A stretch of DNA of 64,000 nucleotides from Gryganskiella cystojenkinii (taxonomy: Eukaryota > Mortierellomycota > Mortierellomycetes > Mortierellales > Mortierellaceae), in assembly GCA_015852425.1 (NCBI GenBank), contig JAAAIG010000013.1, forward strand, positions 68,600 to 132,599, in the 5' to 3' direction. Under the pieces are notes generated by a model that was given only the letters and a program-made list of their open reading frames with translations, was not told where the DNA came from and did no database searches. The translations under genes were made by a program, and so were the position numbers. Positions 32,773-43,970 of this stretch are shown piece by piece. Position 1 is the first letter of the stretch, and each line of letters opens with the position of its first letter.

Positions 32773-34366
32773 TTGTTTTGTTATGATTGTTGAAAAGTAG
32801 GAGTGGAGTGAAGATGTGGAGGGATGAAGATGTAGGGTCAGGATTGTTTTTGCGTCCGAAGGGGTGAGACGAACGATTGCTTGGGAAAAAAAAACCAGAA
32901 CTGATCAAAAGAGAGGAACAAAAGATGAATTTATACAAGAATCATGGGTCTGGACCCTCTGGAGGCCCCGTTTTGGCATTCCCCATGACCCTTTGAAGAA
33001 TGGACTCCCCCAAAAAGAACGTACTTTATGGAAACAGACTATGGAATTGAATTAGTTGGAAGATAGCGCAACCTCAGATACTTTCCAATGTCAGTGACGA
33101 TCAGAAAAATGATCTCTTCCAGGCTTCCTTCGTTTCGATTAATGTTGAGAATGGATCACCCTTCGGCAACTCGAAAAGAAAGAAATGAACCCACAGTGAT
33201 CAGATGGCAAGGGATGGCAAGGCGCTCACCAAAAACATAACCTTGCTTGTTGTTTCTCGCGGTGTGAATGCATTTTGGACCAAAAGGCATCCGATGATTG
33301 TTCCACAAAACACAAACAACAACAACAACAATAAGCATCATCGTCATCGTGCCCTCTCCTCCCGTTGAGTTAATCATTGTTCGATTTTGTTTATCGGTCG
33401 CCATCTTTCTTATTTCCTGTGTCTGTTTTGCACAACGCCATTTCAGTTGCAAGAAAAATGAAAGTGTGTTGTTTTGTTTTCTTGCCAATGCCTTTTTTTT
33501 GCAAGAGAGCAAATCAAGCTAGTGTGGTCTGCGGGCCGGGACGAGACCCATGATACCATTTTACGCCTTTTCGATTTTTCATGCTATTGTATTCCTGTTC
33601 GTCGGGGGGTAGCCGGAAGGCGATTTCGACTCTGTCAGTCAGGGTTGGATCAGAATGGCCTGTAAAAATATTTAGGGGAGAAAGGTGTAGAGGTCCTGGT
33701 ACACAAGCATAAAATCCCTTATGCACAACAAAACAAATGCCGAGATAGTCAAACGAGCACAAGGATCAAAGGCTATCCCAATTCTCCATTTTTCCACGCA
33801 CCAACGAAAAGATTGAAATCTTCCCAAGCACCATTTTTTGTGCATAACTTCCAGCTTTTTGTGCGACAATACCTCGACTTTTTTGATAAGAGGTTTCTAT
33901 TTTCGAAAATAGAAAAAAAAAAATGCTTAAGCTGAGATTTTCTGGAGTTCTGGTTCGGGAACCATCTTGTTGTTTCTTTGTCGTCGCATCTGTAAGGGTC
34001 CATTGTTACATTCACTTGGTTTTTGAGCAAAAACACATAGACACGCCGCTTTTTGGGAATGATGCCGAGCAATCAGACCTCATCACTTGCTGCCTGTCCC
34101 GCGCCTTCCATAAACAAACAAAGTCAGAGGGAAAGGGGAACCTTGCTTCAGCCCACAAAAAAGATCAAATCGGATGTGATCCCAGACTATTGTTTTCTTT
34201 GTCAGCAGTTAGATTCGTGTTCATCTCCTTCAGGAACATTTGATCTGAATATCACTTATGAACACTTATCAGCAATTTGACACCGTACAGTACAAGAGAC
34301 TTTGAAAGTATACTTGATTCTAACGAGCAGTGTATGTTATTGTAATTGTGTTTTATTTAGTTTTGG
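32773..34366. other. Long intergenic region, no gene seen
   Basis: 1.6 kb with frames shorter than about 120 codons on both strands, none with recognisable content. There is an AAC/AACAAC run near 33312-33332. Confidence 0.45.
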
Positions 34367-35632
34367 CTAAGTAAGTTCGAGCTCACTGTCGGTCTCTGTC
34401 GACTCGTCGAAGTCATCCTCAACAGACTGACCCATGGAGCTAACAGTTCTTGCGGAATTCTGGAGAAGAGCAGGGGCGGAGGGCGGAACAACCTCGCTAA
34501 AAATGGTTGAAAACGTAGGCCCATCAACACGAGAAGATCTCGTGTCAACAATACCGTCGTTGTAGATCATTCTCCCTCCTCTCCGCGCCGGTGGTGCTCT
34601 TGAGCGCAAGTCCAAGTCTGAATCAGTATCGTCGTCATCTGATCGTGGCATCTCTCCTGTCGTACCAATAAAAGTAGCGGGTGTATTCCGCGTATGACCC
34701 AAAGTAGGAGTAGAAAAATCATATGAGCCGACAGCATCTTGCACTCTGTCCGTCACGAGAATAGTCTGTTGTCGTTGTTGTCGATAAACCTCAAGATCCG
34801 AATCTGAATCGGTCTTTTCACCATCTTTCAGGTTCAAATCAGGGTCAGAATCTGTTTGATCGTTATCCAAGAACTCAATCTCCTCGAAGTTGACCCTCCA
34901 GTCACCTTCTCGTCGCGGCTGTAGACGCTCTTCGGGATCAGGTTCCGAGTCTGTCCTTTCGGTGTCATCGACCTGGGCATGTGCTTGTCCGTAGTTGCCG
35001 TGGCCAGCATTCTCGTAGACCACTTCAAGTCCGATCGGTATCAAGGTAGCTGCGAACGCGACCATATCGGGAATGGAGGTTGCCGAAAAGACAGATGCCT
35101 GGCTTCCCTCCTGAAGTTTCCTCATTGGCCCTTGCTCCCGAGAACTTGAGCCGTGAAAGGGCGATACAGGTTTGGGAGAGAGGCGTCTCTGACGGAGTTC
35201 AGGCTCGGAATCTGTTTCATCCGTGTCCCAGTAGGTCCTGTGTATATTCAGTTGAGCCTCATCCAAGCTAGACGATGAACCCAAAGGAAGAGCCGTTACT
35301 GTCGATGAGACTGCTTCGGTATAAAAATCTGTAGAGTCAAGGCGGGTCCGCTTCTGAGGGTTTCTCTTCATAAGAAGAGTAAGGGGCACCCTTGAAGGTT
35401 CAGGTTCAGAGTCTGTCCTATTTTCATCCTGGTCGGTCTCTGCCTCTGTTGCATTTGTGCCTATGATGAAAAGAAGTTTTGAAATGAATTTCTACTACAG
35501 TATTGTGCTAGGCATTGCTTTGTGTTCTGGAAAGGCACCTTGGGCACCAGGGAATGAGAGAGAATCCAGTCTCTCGGTCATGTTGGACTCTGGTTGTTCG
35601 AGAGGAGTCACATCAGAGACGGAGGCCGTCAT
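34367..35632 (-). CDS. Unrecognised protein with seven acidic T-D-S-[D/E] motifs
   Basis: Model: complement(join(34367..35460, 35539..35632)), 395 residues; donor AAG|GTGCCT is weak but the acceptor CATAG is good and the frame continues. The striking feature is a short motif, [D/E]-x-T-D-S-[D/E]-[P/S/L]-[D/E], found seven times near residues 47, 114, 201, 234, 248, 310 and 387: NRTDSEPEP, DETDSEPEL, ERTDSEPDP, DQTDSDPDL, EKTDSDSDL, DDTDSDLDL and TETDSELEL. Each is an ideal casein kinase 2 site surrounded by disordered sequence. A single more hydrophobic stretch (SIPDMVAFAATLIPIGLEVV) lies near residues 160-180. I do not recognise a family. The repeats suggest a multivalent phospho-dependent binding partner; this is inference. 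It is transcribed divergently from the CDCA7-like gene, starts 240 bases apart. Confidence 0.7.
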
Positions 35633-35752
35633 TGTCCGGGATGTAGATGAGGGATGAACATGAGGCGGTGGAGAGAGCGAAGGAAGAACGAACCAAACAA
35701 ACACAAACACACGACCTGCGCGCGAGCCGCTCTTTAAGTTTTTGGTAGGGAC

Positions 35753-35762
35753 ATCACGTGAT
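35753..35762. promoter_or_regulatory. Palindromic E-box (CACGTG) in a divergent promoter
   Basis: ATCACGTGAT is a perfect 10-base palindrome with the CACGTG core of bHLH-type factors (as bound by yeast Cbf1 or Pho4). It lies almost midway in the 240-base interval between the start codons of two divergent genes, so it could regulate both. Binding is inferred from sequence only. Confidence 0.45.
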
Positions 35763-35872
35763 CAACGGAGAAAAAAAAGAACGCAATTGAACAGAACGCG
35801 ACTCAATCGCGCCTTATTTTTTGATGCCCATCTTTCACCTCTTACGATTCACATTTAAACCAGACTTTACCC

Positions 35873-37104
35873 ATGGACGACATTCCAGAGATCGAGCAGA
35901 GAAACGTTGAAGCAAAGAGACGCAACGCTGCGATTATGGCTGGCATTGTAAGTTGATGATTTATCTTTCTCATCACTCCTTGCTCTTCTTTTCACGAACG
36001 ACAACATTGTTGAATGTTCTGTCTATGTTTTTAATTTTTATTTTATTTCTCTCCCTCTCTCTCTTTTTTTTTTTTGTTGATAAGAGATTTATTGGGTCAC
36101 AGTCCAAAAACCACTCTCCCTCTCTCTCTCCGTTTGTACTTTAAAGTAATATCCAGCTGACCTTCAATCTACACCATATAGAGCTTGGGAGCGGACAGCA
36201 TTTACACTCCAAGTACACATCTCTCTGTCAAACCTGTGCCTGTCGAACGTGCTCCTAAAAGACATGGATCGAAATGGGAGAATGTTGAACCTACAAGAAA
36301 GTCCCAGAGAGTGATGGGTACCTCACCTGTCTTTAAGGACCTCTCCTCTTTGAAGATGGATGAGCGAGACGAAAACTCCAAAGCTCAGCCCATACGAAAG
36401 GTAGCATGCCGGCTGGTTTCTCTCTCTCTCTGTTTTGTGAGTCACTCGGTCAAGTTACTTATTAACAATACTTTTTGTTCCCCAAAACTTTAGATGGTAC
36501 CGGGAAGCAGAGTTCGAAAGAGAGGACCCATGGATTCTGGTCTAGGGATTCGAGTCAAATACGGTATCGTCTATGATTCTTGGAATGGGACTCTTTGCCA
36601 TCAATGTCGGCAAAAGACGGTCGTGGAAAAGGTAATGCGAAAACTGTATTAGTGAACGTCGTATCTTTGTCCAAATGGATGTTATTTGGACTAAGTTTTC
36701 TCTTGTCTCTCCATTTCTCCTCGTCAACCTTGAAATACCAGCTCAAATGCAGGCGAGAAGATTGTGGACGATGGTTTGACCGCGGTTGCATTGAGGGACG
36801 ATATGCAGACTCGGCGGATCAAATTGCCAGGGATGATTGGTGGTGTCCGTGTTGCCAGGGCACTTGTTCGTGCAGCTTCTGTCGTATTGACCTTGGACTG
36901 CCGACAGCGGGTCGGATCAAGACATCGTTGACTGAGGATGGACAGAAGGTATCGTTCAGCGAAATCATTGGCGATATCGAGTTCAATGCAGACCGGACGG
37001 GATGGTGGCCCAAGTACCCGAATCGATTTGGCCTTGTTCCTGTGGGCCAGGAGCGCGTGTACGATGATCAAGGCCGGTGGTGGACAGGGGGAAAAGAAGA
37101 ATAA
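35873..37104 (+). CDS. CDCA7-like protein with zf-4CXXC_R1 zinc finger
   Basis: Model: join(35873..35947, 36182..36400, 36494..36631, 36742..37104), 264 residues, all introns in phase 0. The C-terminal half carries the zf-4CXXC_R1 domain of CDCA7 and CDCA7L/R1: LCHQCRQKT, KCRREDC, RWFDRGCIEGRY, then DDWWCPCCQGTCSCSFCR, followed by GLPTAGRI. In vertebrates CDCA7 recruits the HELLS remodeller to chromatin and is needed for DNA methylation maintenance; mutations cause ICF syndrome. Here the third Cys pair, written F-C-x-x-C in human CDCA7, reads F-D-R-G-C, so one ligand is replaced by Asp. A second conserved block (WWPKYPNRFGLVP) follows the finger. The N-terminus is basic and disordered. The domain call is strong; a role with HELLS or DNA methyltransferase is inference. 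Confidence 0.88.
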
Positions 37105-37372
37105 AAACAAAAAGGGACAAAAAAATTTGGTTTGCCACAAACCACGCATTGGCGCGTGATCCCGAAGAACAGTCACATAGAAAAAGGAATGAGACCCTTT
37201 GGCCCTTGACCTCATTTCCCAGGTACATTATTCAGTACTCTCCTTGTTCTTTCGCCATCCATTCCCCTATTTTATCCTTCTTTCATACTTCACTGCTCGC
37301 GAATAAACAAATACCTGTCACGAAGAGCCATCAGGAAGACTCGTTGCCATATTACAGCCAAAAAAAAACAAA

Positions 37373-39737
37373 ATGGACGACTTTTACCAGTTCATGAGCC
37401 CGCTCGAGGGTGCTACCCCTCCCACCTTTGGTGCAGGAACAACCCAAGGAACGTCCACTTCTTCAGCGACATCTTCAACAGAGCCAACTTCATCAGCATC
37501 ATCTTCAGATTCCACCACAACCACCGCCGCAACCGAAGCAGCAGCAGCAGCAACTTCATCAAGGTCCTCATGGTCGTCTTGGGGTGCATCATTCAACAAG
37601 CTGATTGAGCGCGGCAAGAAGGACATGAACGAATTTGTCGAGGTTACCCGCAAAGACCTCAATGAACTCGCCCAGACTGTCCAACAGGAACGATCCACAG
37701 CCATGGAATCCCTCACGAAACGAGTCGAAGGCATCAAGACAACCTTGCCCCCAATCCCTGCCTCGGTCAACACTGCGTCTGCGGATATCCTTGGAAGGAT
37801 GTCTCACGTCGTCGAGGGTATCAAGCAAGAGATCACCGAGGCCGCCACAGGATTGTCTTCTCAACCGACCTCAGAGGACTCCGAGTCTGAGCGTGCTTCC
37901 GAGGAAAAGGAGCTGGTTGCAGACGAGGGATCATCTTCAAAGGATACTACTGATGGCGAACAGACAACACCTATCGAAAAGGAATCAACCTCGACTTCGA
38001 CTCCGACGCTTTCTACCTCGTCGCGTGCTGAAAAGTCTGCAGCCGCTTTGACGTTCGCCAGCACAGCCAGTCTTCTCAGCGCTGGAGCCTCGAGCTTGAG
38101 TCAGACTCTGACATCGAGTACCAAGGATATCAGCACGACTGCCAACCAGCTTCTCAAAAAGATGCCCGCTGTGGCGGAGAAACATTTAGGTGAGGCTGAT
38201 CACTTTTTGAAGAGCACGACCGAGTCCCTAAAGACAAATGGATTGTTGGCAGAGCAGTACGTCAACAAGTTTGGTGCTGGTATGGCCAACTTTTTGAATA
38301 ATGCCGTCGTCATCTCTGCGCCAGAGGAGAAGGAAGTCTCATCAAAGAGTAAAAAGATGTTGTACGTATTTTTCTTTACTTATTTAATAGCAACTCTGAA
38401 TGACATCTATCATGATGGTTCTGAAAATAGCTAACAACTCTTTTTATTCTGTTCGCCACAATACTCCATACATCCTAGTTTTGATCGAAAGGCTGCAATC
38501 TTGGAGAAGCTGCGAATGGACCCTGACACCTACATTGTGGATCCTTTGACGACCATTGCCGATAACGATGTCAAGGGATTGGAACGCTACAAATATTTCC
38601 TTCAAACTTTCAACATGGCAGAGTACCAGCAACGGATCGCAAGACTCTTGAACGAATACCCGGAGATGAAGGCCTTGATGAACAAGTTGGGTACGTTTAT
38701 GTATCTGTTATGGCGACCATGCTACCGTGACACGTTCTGTTCTCGTGGCATTAACACGTTCTTTTAAATTTTCCACTGTATTTAAACTGACTAGTCCCTG
38801 TGGATGTCGCAGACGAAGAACTCTTCTGGCAGCGGTACTATTTCCGTTTCTTTGAAATTGAAGAGGAGGAGAAGAGGCGCCAGAAGCTTGTTCAAGGTAA
38901 AGCATGTTGTCAATGAGGGTTGTCAGCGGATTCCTCACCTGCAACAGCGACTCACTAATGTGCTTAATGATGCTTTTATAGAAGTCGGGGCTGACCTTGC
39001 GGAAGAAGAATTCACATGGGACGATAACGATGATGAGGACGAAGACGAGACTTCTGGAGGCCAGGGAAGTGTGACACCAAAGGCAGAACGAAAGGCCTCT
39101 GATACCCAAACCCCCAAAAGTGGCAATGAACTCTCGACAGTAGACAACGAGACCGGCGAGGAGAAGGAGGACGAAATCTCGGCCTCAACTCTGACGTTAA
39201 AGGAGAGTGGCATTAAGCGGGAACCTTTGGTGGCTGAGGCGCTGGCGTCGTCATTGGCGGCTTTGCCTATCCCTGAGGACGGAGGTGTTGAATCTTCGGA
39301 TGCAGTCATCACTTCAAGTTTGGCTCCTGCAACAACAACCGAGTCTGAGGATGAGTGGGGATCAGAGTCTGTTCGGTCCACTGCCTCCCCCTCGGCACAA
39401 TCGTTCTCGATCAAGTCTTCAACAGGTAAGGCCTTTGATGGGATTGGCGATGCATCCATGAGTGAACATTTCTATACGCTCCAGTCGAGCTCTTGTATGA
39501 GAGACTAATTCATCAAACTTTCTCCTGTAATAACAGCATCGTCCCCGCAATTGGAGCAGTCTGTGCGCCATCAATCAAATACGGGTGGCAAACAAAAGTC
39601 GAACGAGTCCAAGGTAAGATATCGATTGTAGTGGATGGAAAAGGATTTCTGAAATATGACCTCGTTAGGGTGTGTTCTCACCTCACTGTTTTCATTCGGT
39701 TGACTAGGACGAGGACGACTGGAGCGATTGGGAGTAA
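37373..39737 (+). CDS. BSD-domain-containing protein (BSDC1-like)
   Basis: Model: join(37373..38361, 38479..38690, 38795..38896, 38982..39425, 39537..39613, 39708..39737), 617 residues. The BSD domain lies near residues 380-435 and is recognised by its Phe-Trp core: VPVDVADEELFWQRYYFRFF. Before it come a Ser/Thr-rich N-terminus, a segment of helices with basic and acidic faces (FNKLIERGKKDMNEFVEVTR, VEGIKQEITEAATGL) and MAEYQQRIARLLNEYPEMKA. After it come an acidic, Ser-rich tail and a final exon of only 30 bases encoding DEDDWSDWE and the stop, the acidic D-W-x-x-W-E end typical of BSDC1-type proteins. BSD domains also occur in TFIIH subunits and synapse-associated proteins. A membrane-trafficking role is inferred from BSDC1-type architecture. 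No signal peptide is seen. Confidence 0.85.
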
Positions 39738-40136
39738 TAAACAGCTTTTCTCCGTAAATATTTTCTACTACTGGACAATCATACGTAATAAACCCCATCC
39801 ATATTCGCAACAACATGACCATGTCGTGTGCCAAGCGAGGATAATAATAACAACGAGAGACAGAACAAGGCACGAATCATGTGACGTGGTATGGAATCGA
39901 CAAATGCTCAGCCTTGGCACGTTATTTCTACAGAAAAGGACCAATTCGTTCATTGGTCCCCTCGTTTTCTCTTTTGTTCTCAATCACTTACTCAACCCAC
40001 CAACGACGAACAAACAACGAGCAGAGAGGACAACTGGATTATCAACAGAGGAACCCGCTCATCTCCCTTCTCCCCACCCTCATTCACTCTTCAACCCACA
40101 CACGCATCACAAAAGCCATACTCGATAGCCCACAAA
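39738..40136. promoter_or_regulatory. Spacer and promoter of the Rim20/PalA gene
   Basis: 399 bases between two + strand genes. A GTGACGTGG element (CRE-like TGACGT core) lies near 39880-39888. The last 150 bases before the start are A/C-rich, as in many fungal leaders. No coding frame is supported. The factor that would bind is not known from the sequence. Confidence 0.35.
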
Positions 40137-43100
40137 ATGAGCAACATCCTTGCCATCGACTTCAAAAAGACAGAGCCTCTGTCCATGACAAAGAGTCTGA
40201 GCTACTACATCTCGACTTCCTATGCTGAACACCCAGACACCTACCAGGACGACTTTCGCGTACTAGATGAGCTCAGGGCCGACATCGTCAACCTCGAGCC
40301 TCATCAGAACGCGCTCAACCGGTTGCTGAAGTATGTCGAAAAAGCTGATATTTTGAACACTTGGCGAAGAACGTTTCCGGACTATGCTCACACCGTCGTT
40401 AATATGCATGTTTCCCTTTTTAGATACCACGCGCAGCTTGTGTTTATCAGCTCAAAGTTCCCTATCGATGTAAGTTCTTTTTTTTTTAAAAAAATAACAC
40501 TTTTGTGCCCTTTCTATCGCGCCAAGCAAACTTGACAAAACGTCGAGAACTCGTTCGGTTCTTTGCAGCTTTGGACCACAGCTAACAGTGTTGTATTGAA
40601 CATCTACCTTTCTCTTTCCTCTTTTTTGGATAGACCGGCATCGAGTTTCCTTGGGCATTGGTGAACAGCACGGACAAAAAGATGTGTATGTGTTATCTCG
40701 CACGGGATCCGGGGTTATGGTGGTGTCGACATTGGACAATCCTAACATTTCCTTTTATTGAAAAAATAGGCTCATACCGAAACATGTACTATGAGCGCGC
40801 CTGTATCTGCTTCAACATTGCAGCCATGTACAGTCAACTTGGAAACAATGAGAACCGCAGTTCTGCTGAAGGATTGAAGCGTGCTTATTCGTACTTTCAG
40901 GTACCTTTTTTTGCTCCCGGTTGTTGCCAAAACCTGGATGAAAACAGAAAAGGCAATAGAAGAGATGGCGATATTGATCCCTTTCTCTCCTTTGATCAAA
41001 TAGAACGCTGCTGGAGCATTTCAACATTTGCGAGACACCATCATTCCAGAGTTGAGAATTGCACCCACAATTGACATCTCAACTGCAGCACTCACGGTCT
41101 ATATCCAACTCATGCTGGCACAAGCTCAGGAATGTTTTTGGCAGAAAGGCGCTCTTGGTAAAAATGCTCGTTCTTTTTCCACCAATTTTTTTTCTTTTTT
41201 TTTTTCTCGGTAGTCATTCGGCCAAGGAAATGGATATCTGACTGGATATCCCTCATTCTTCCCAACCACCAAATAGATCAAATCAAGGATGGACTCATCG
41301 CCAAACTTGCAGCCAAGGTCGCAGATTATTACGAGGCTGCAAACGAGGGTGCGACTCATTCTTCCTTGTCGACACTCTTTACAACACCCTGGACAAGTCA
41401 GATGCTGGCCAAATCCTTTCATTTCAGCGCCGTCGCCCAATATCGCAAATCTCTTGAGTGTATATCCCAGAACAAGTATGGCGAGGAGATTGCGCGTCTT
41501 CAGGTCGCTGAAAGACTTGTCAACTCGGGACTGGAGCTGCAAAGGAATCTCAAAGAGACGGTCGTCAGTGATTTACGTTCACTCCAGACTGCCATCCATC
41601 GGAATCTCTCCCGGGCCGAAAAGGACAATGACATTATCTATCTGGAACCTATCCCTGCAGAGACGTCCTTGGCGGCTGTTGGAAGAGCCGATATGAGTAA
41701 ACCGACGACCGTGGCCGAGATCTCGAACCCCGTACCATTGATGAATGAACACAACATGCTCTTGGGCGTACCTTTATTCTCGAGGCTGGTCCCATTCGCG
41801 GTTCACCAGGCGGCTAGTGTTTACACGGAGCGCAAGGAGAGAATCGTCAAGGAGGATATCGGAGGAAAATTCGACGAGCTCACAGGAATTTGCTACAGGT
41901 TCGTTTGGGATGGTTTGTCCACGCAGGTTTTTTTGTCATCATAGATCATCTACGATCAAACCAACCCATGGATATTTTTTTTATTTTTTTCTATCTATTA
42001 GTCAAATGCAGGCGCTGAACTTGCCAGGGGCATTGCAGGCATTAGAACAGCCCGTAGGATTGCCACCCTCGCTGGTTTCTCATATTGACGAGATCGTGGC
42101 CGACGGTGGCGTGAGGGCTTTGCACGAGATGTATGATACAGTTCGAACTCTCTCCCATCAGAATGCCGCCATCCTAGATGAGATCTTCGAGGCTCTCCAA
42201 CAAGAGGCCGAGGAAGACGAGGCGATGAGGCAACGGTTCAAGGAGAGATGGAATCGACCCACGTCTGCGGCTCTTACGGTATCGTTTGTGGAGCAAGGTC
42301 GAAAACACCGAGATACGCTTGAGACGGCGAGAAAGAGTGATCGGATCGTCAAGAGCAAACTGGAAGCGCTTCTCTCTACTTGGGGTAGATCGTTGGAACT
42401 TCTCAGCAGTGGCCGGGTAAGCATCTGTTATGACATATTGCATAACGAGAATTTGCTAAAGACACATCGTACTAACAAGCCTTATCTTTTTGTCTACTAA
42501 AAAACAGGCGGAGGTCGAGCGTGCTGTCCCCAGTACGACCAATGCGCCAGGTTCGTCAGACCCCGAGATTGTGAATGATCTCAAGATGCTCTTGGAGGAG
42601 GTGGACCAAATTATTAAGGCTCGTCGGATCAAACTGGAGGAGATCAAACGTATCGCGGATGAGGACGATATTGGACCCGCATTGGTGGCGATTACAAACA
42701 AATTGACAGCGAATTCATCCGCGGTCAAGATTGAACCTGCTCATTTCGAGGCTTTGTTCCAGGAGCAGCTGAAGAAGTACGATGGATACAAGAAACTCGT
42801 GAAGGAGGAGACAGCCACTCAGGGGGATCTTTTGTATGCTATCCAGGTATCTATCGTGGTTTTATTTGACGTCATTGCTCGATCTTTGCTCGCGAGTTTA
42901 CTACGACAACACTTTAAACGTTACTCGCACTTGACTCTCAATATTTAGGAAACGAATGCGGCTTTTGTCGCCTCTAGGAGGAGTAACTCTGTGGTCCACC
43001 AACGTGAGCTGGCGTTGCAAAATCTTGATGCAGCATTCCAAAAGTACAAGAGTATTCTTGCCAACTTTAAAGAGGGTATTCAGGTAAGCATAAACTGATC

Positions 43101-43619
43101 TGATAGAGTTTTTGTCAGCGGGCTGATGCGTTAAACGGTGTGCTCTCTGAAGCTGTCGCTCACAATCGGTTCTTTTTTTTCCAACTCGTGCAGTTCCACC
43201 AAGACTTTGAAAAAATTCTGGTGCGTTTGCGGGACAACTTCCGCGATTACTTTCTCGCGCGCAAGATGGAGGCTAAGGATTATCTGAGGTAAGTCGATAC
43301 TCTCTCCTCACGTATGTTGATATTCCTCATGAGTGGCATAACTTTTAACATCCTGATAACATTAAACAACTATTTTCATGATCCGACAATAGCGAGGTAA
43401 CTGTTGGAATGTCGGCCATGAACTTGAACCGATCCCAGCCCCAGAGTCCAGCAAAGACCTCGCCCTACGATTCGGCGAGTGCTCCTCCTCCATCTTCGTC
43501 CACGAGCCCGCCAAGCATCTCAGGTGCATGGAACCCTAATGTTGGCGTTCGCTTTGGATCCGGAGGTGCGACCTCACCAGTCTCCGCGTTCAGTAACCCA
43601 AGTCCCTACAGTCCTCAGC

Positions 43620-43653
<34 letters not shown>

Positions 43654-43906
43654 GCAGCAGCAGCAATACAATGGAGTATCACAAGGTGGACGACCCGAGA
43701 ACTTTGCTCAGCAACTTCAGCAGCAGTTCCAACAGAAGCAACCAGCTTCGCCTCAAGGACTGCACCCTACGACCCCCAGGAGTAACAATAGTAACAATGA
43801 ACCTGCGTACCCTCCTTCTTCTAACGCATCGTCTGAGCGCAATAGCGGAAACACATCCTGGGATCCTTCCAAGGGTCTTTACTTTGGTGGCAAGCCAAAG
43901 AACTGA
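40137..43906 (+). CDS. RIM20: pH-response regulator PalA/Rim20 (BRO1-domain protein)
   Basis: Model: join(40137..40330, 40424..40469, 40634..40685, 40770..40900, 41004..41157, 41277..41898, 42002..42416, 42508..42846, 42949..43083, 43194..43288, 43393..43906), 898 residues in 11 exons. Rim20/PalA binds the PacC/Rim101 transcription factor and Vps32 on endosomes and positions PacC/Rim101 for cleavage by the PalB/Rim13 protease in the ambient-pH pathway. The N-terminal BRO1 domain (about 1-395) shows KFPIDTGIEFPWAL-type core sequence (FPIDTGIEFPWAL), LFNLAAMYSQL-like FNIAAMYSQLG, MLAQAQECFWQK, IAKLAAKVADYY, AEKDNDIIYLEPIP and PLFSRLVPFAVHQAASVY. These are closer to PalA than to yeast Bro1. A helical V domain (about 400-735) follows, then a Ser/Pro-rich tail with 17-18 consecutive Gln at nt 43617-43667. 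Family assignment is strong; PalA versus general ALIX is a judgement from motif wording. Confidence 0.9.
43617..43669 (+). repeat. CAA/CAG trinucleotide run encoding polyglutamine
   Basis: Uninterrupted Gln codons, first mostly CAA and then CAG, in the last exon of the Rim20/PalA gene. Such a tract is prone to length variation between strains and lies in the disordered tail rather than the BRO1 or V domain. Confidence 0.85.
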
Positions 43907-43925
43907 TTGTATCTCTTTCATCATA

Positions 43926-43940
43926 AATAAATAAAATAAA
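43926..43940 (+). terminator. Overlapping AATAAA polyadenylation signals for Rim20/PalA
   Basis: Three overlapping AATAAA hexamers at 43926, 43930 and 43935, starting 20 bases after the Rim20/PalA stop. The opposing Sec7 gene ends at 43971, so the two 3' ends must overlap or be very short. Confidence 0.55.
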
Positions 43941-43970
43941 AAAGACGATATAAAAAACAAATTATATGTT

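Noticed and set aside
38935..39459. 174-codon - strand frame opposite the BSD gene
   Set aside because: Ser/acidic repeat shadow of exon 4 and the flanking intron; the BSD exons are well supported by splice sites and domain.
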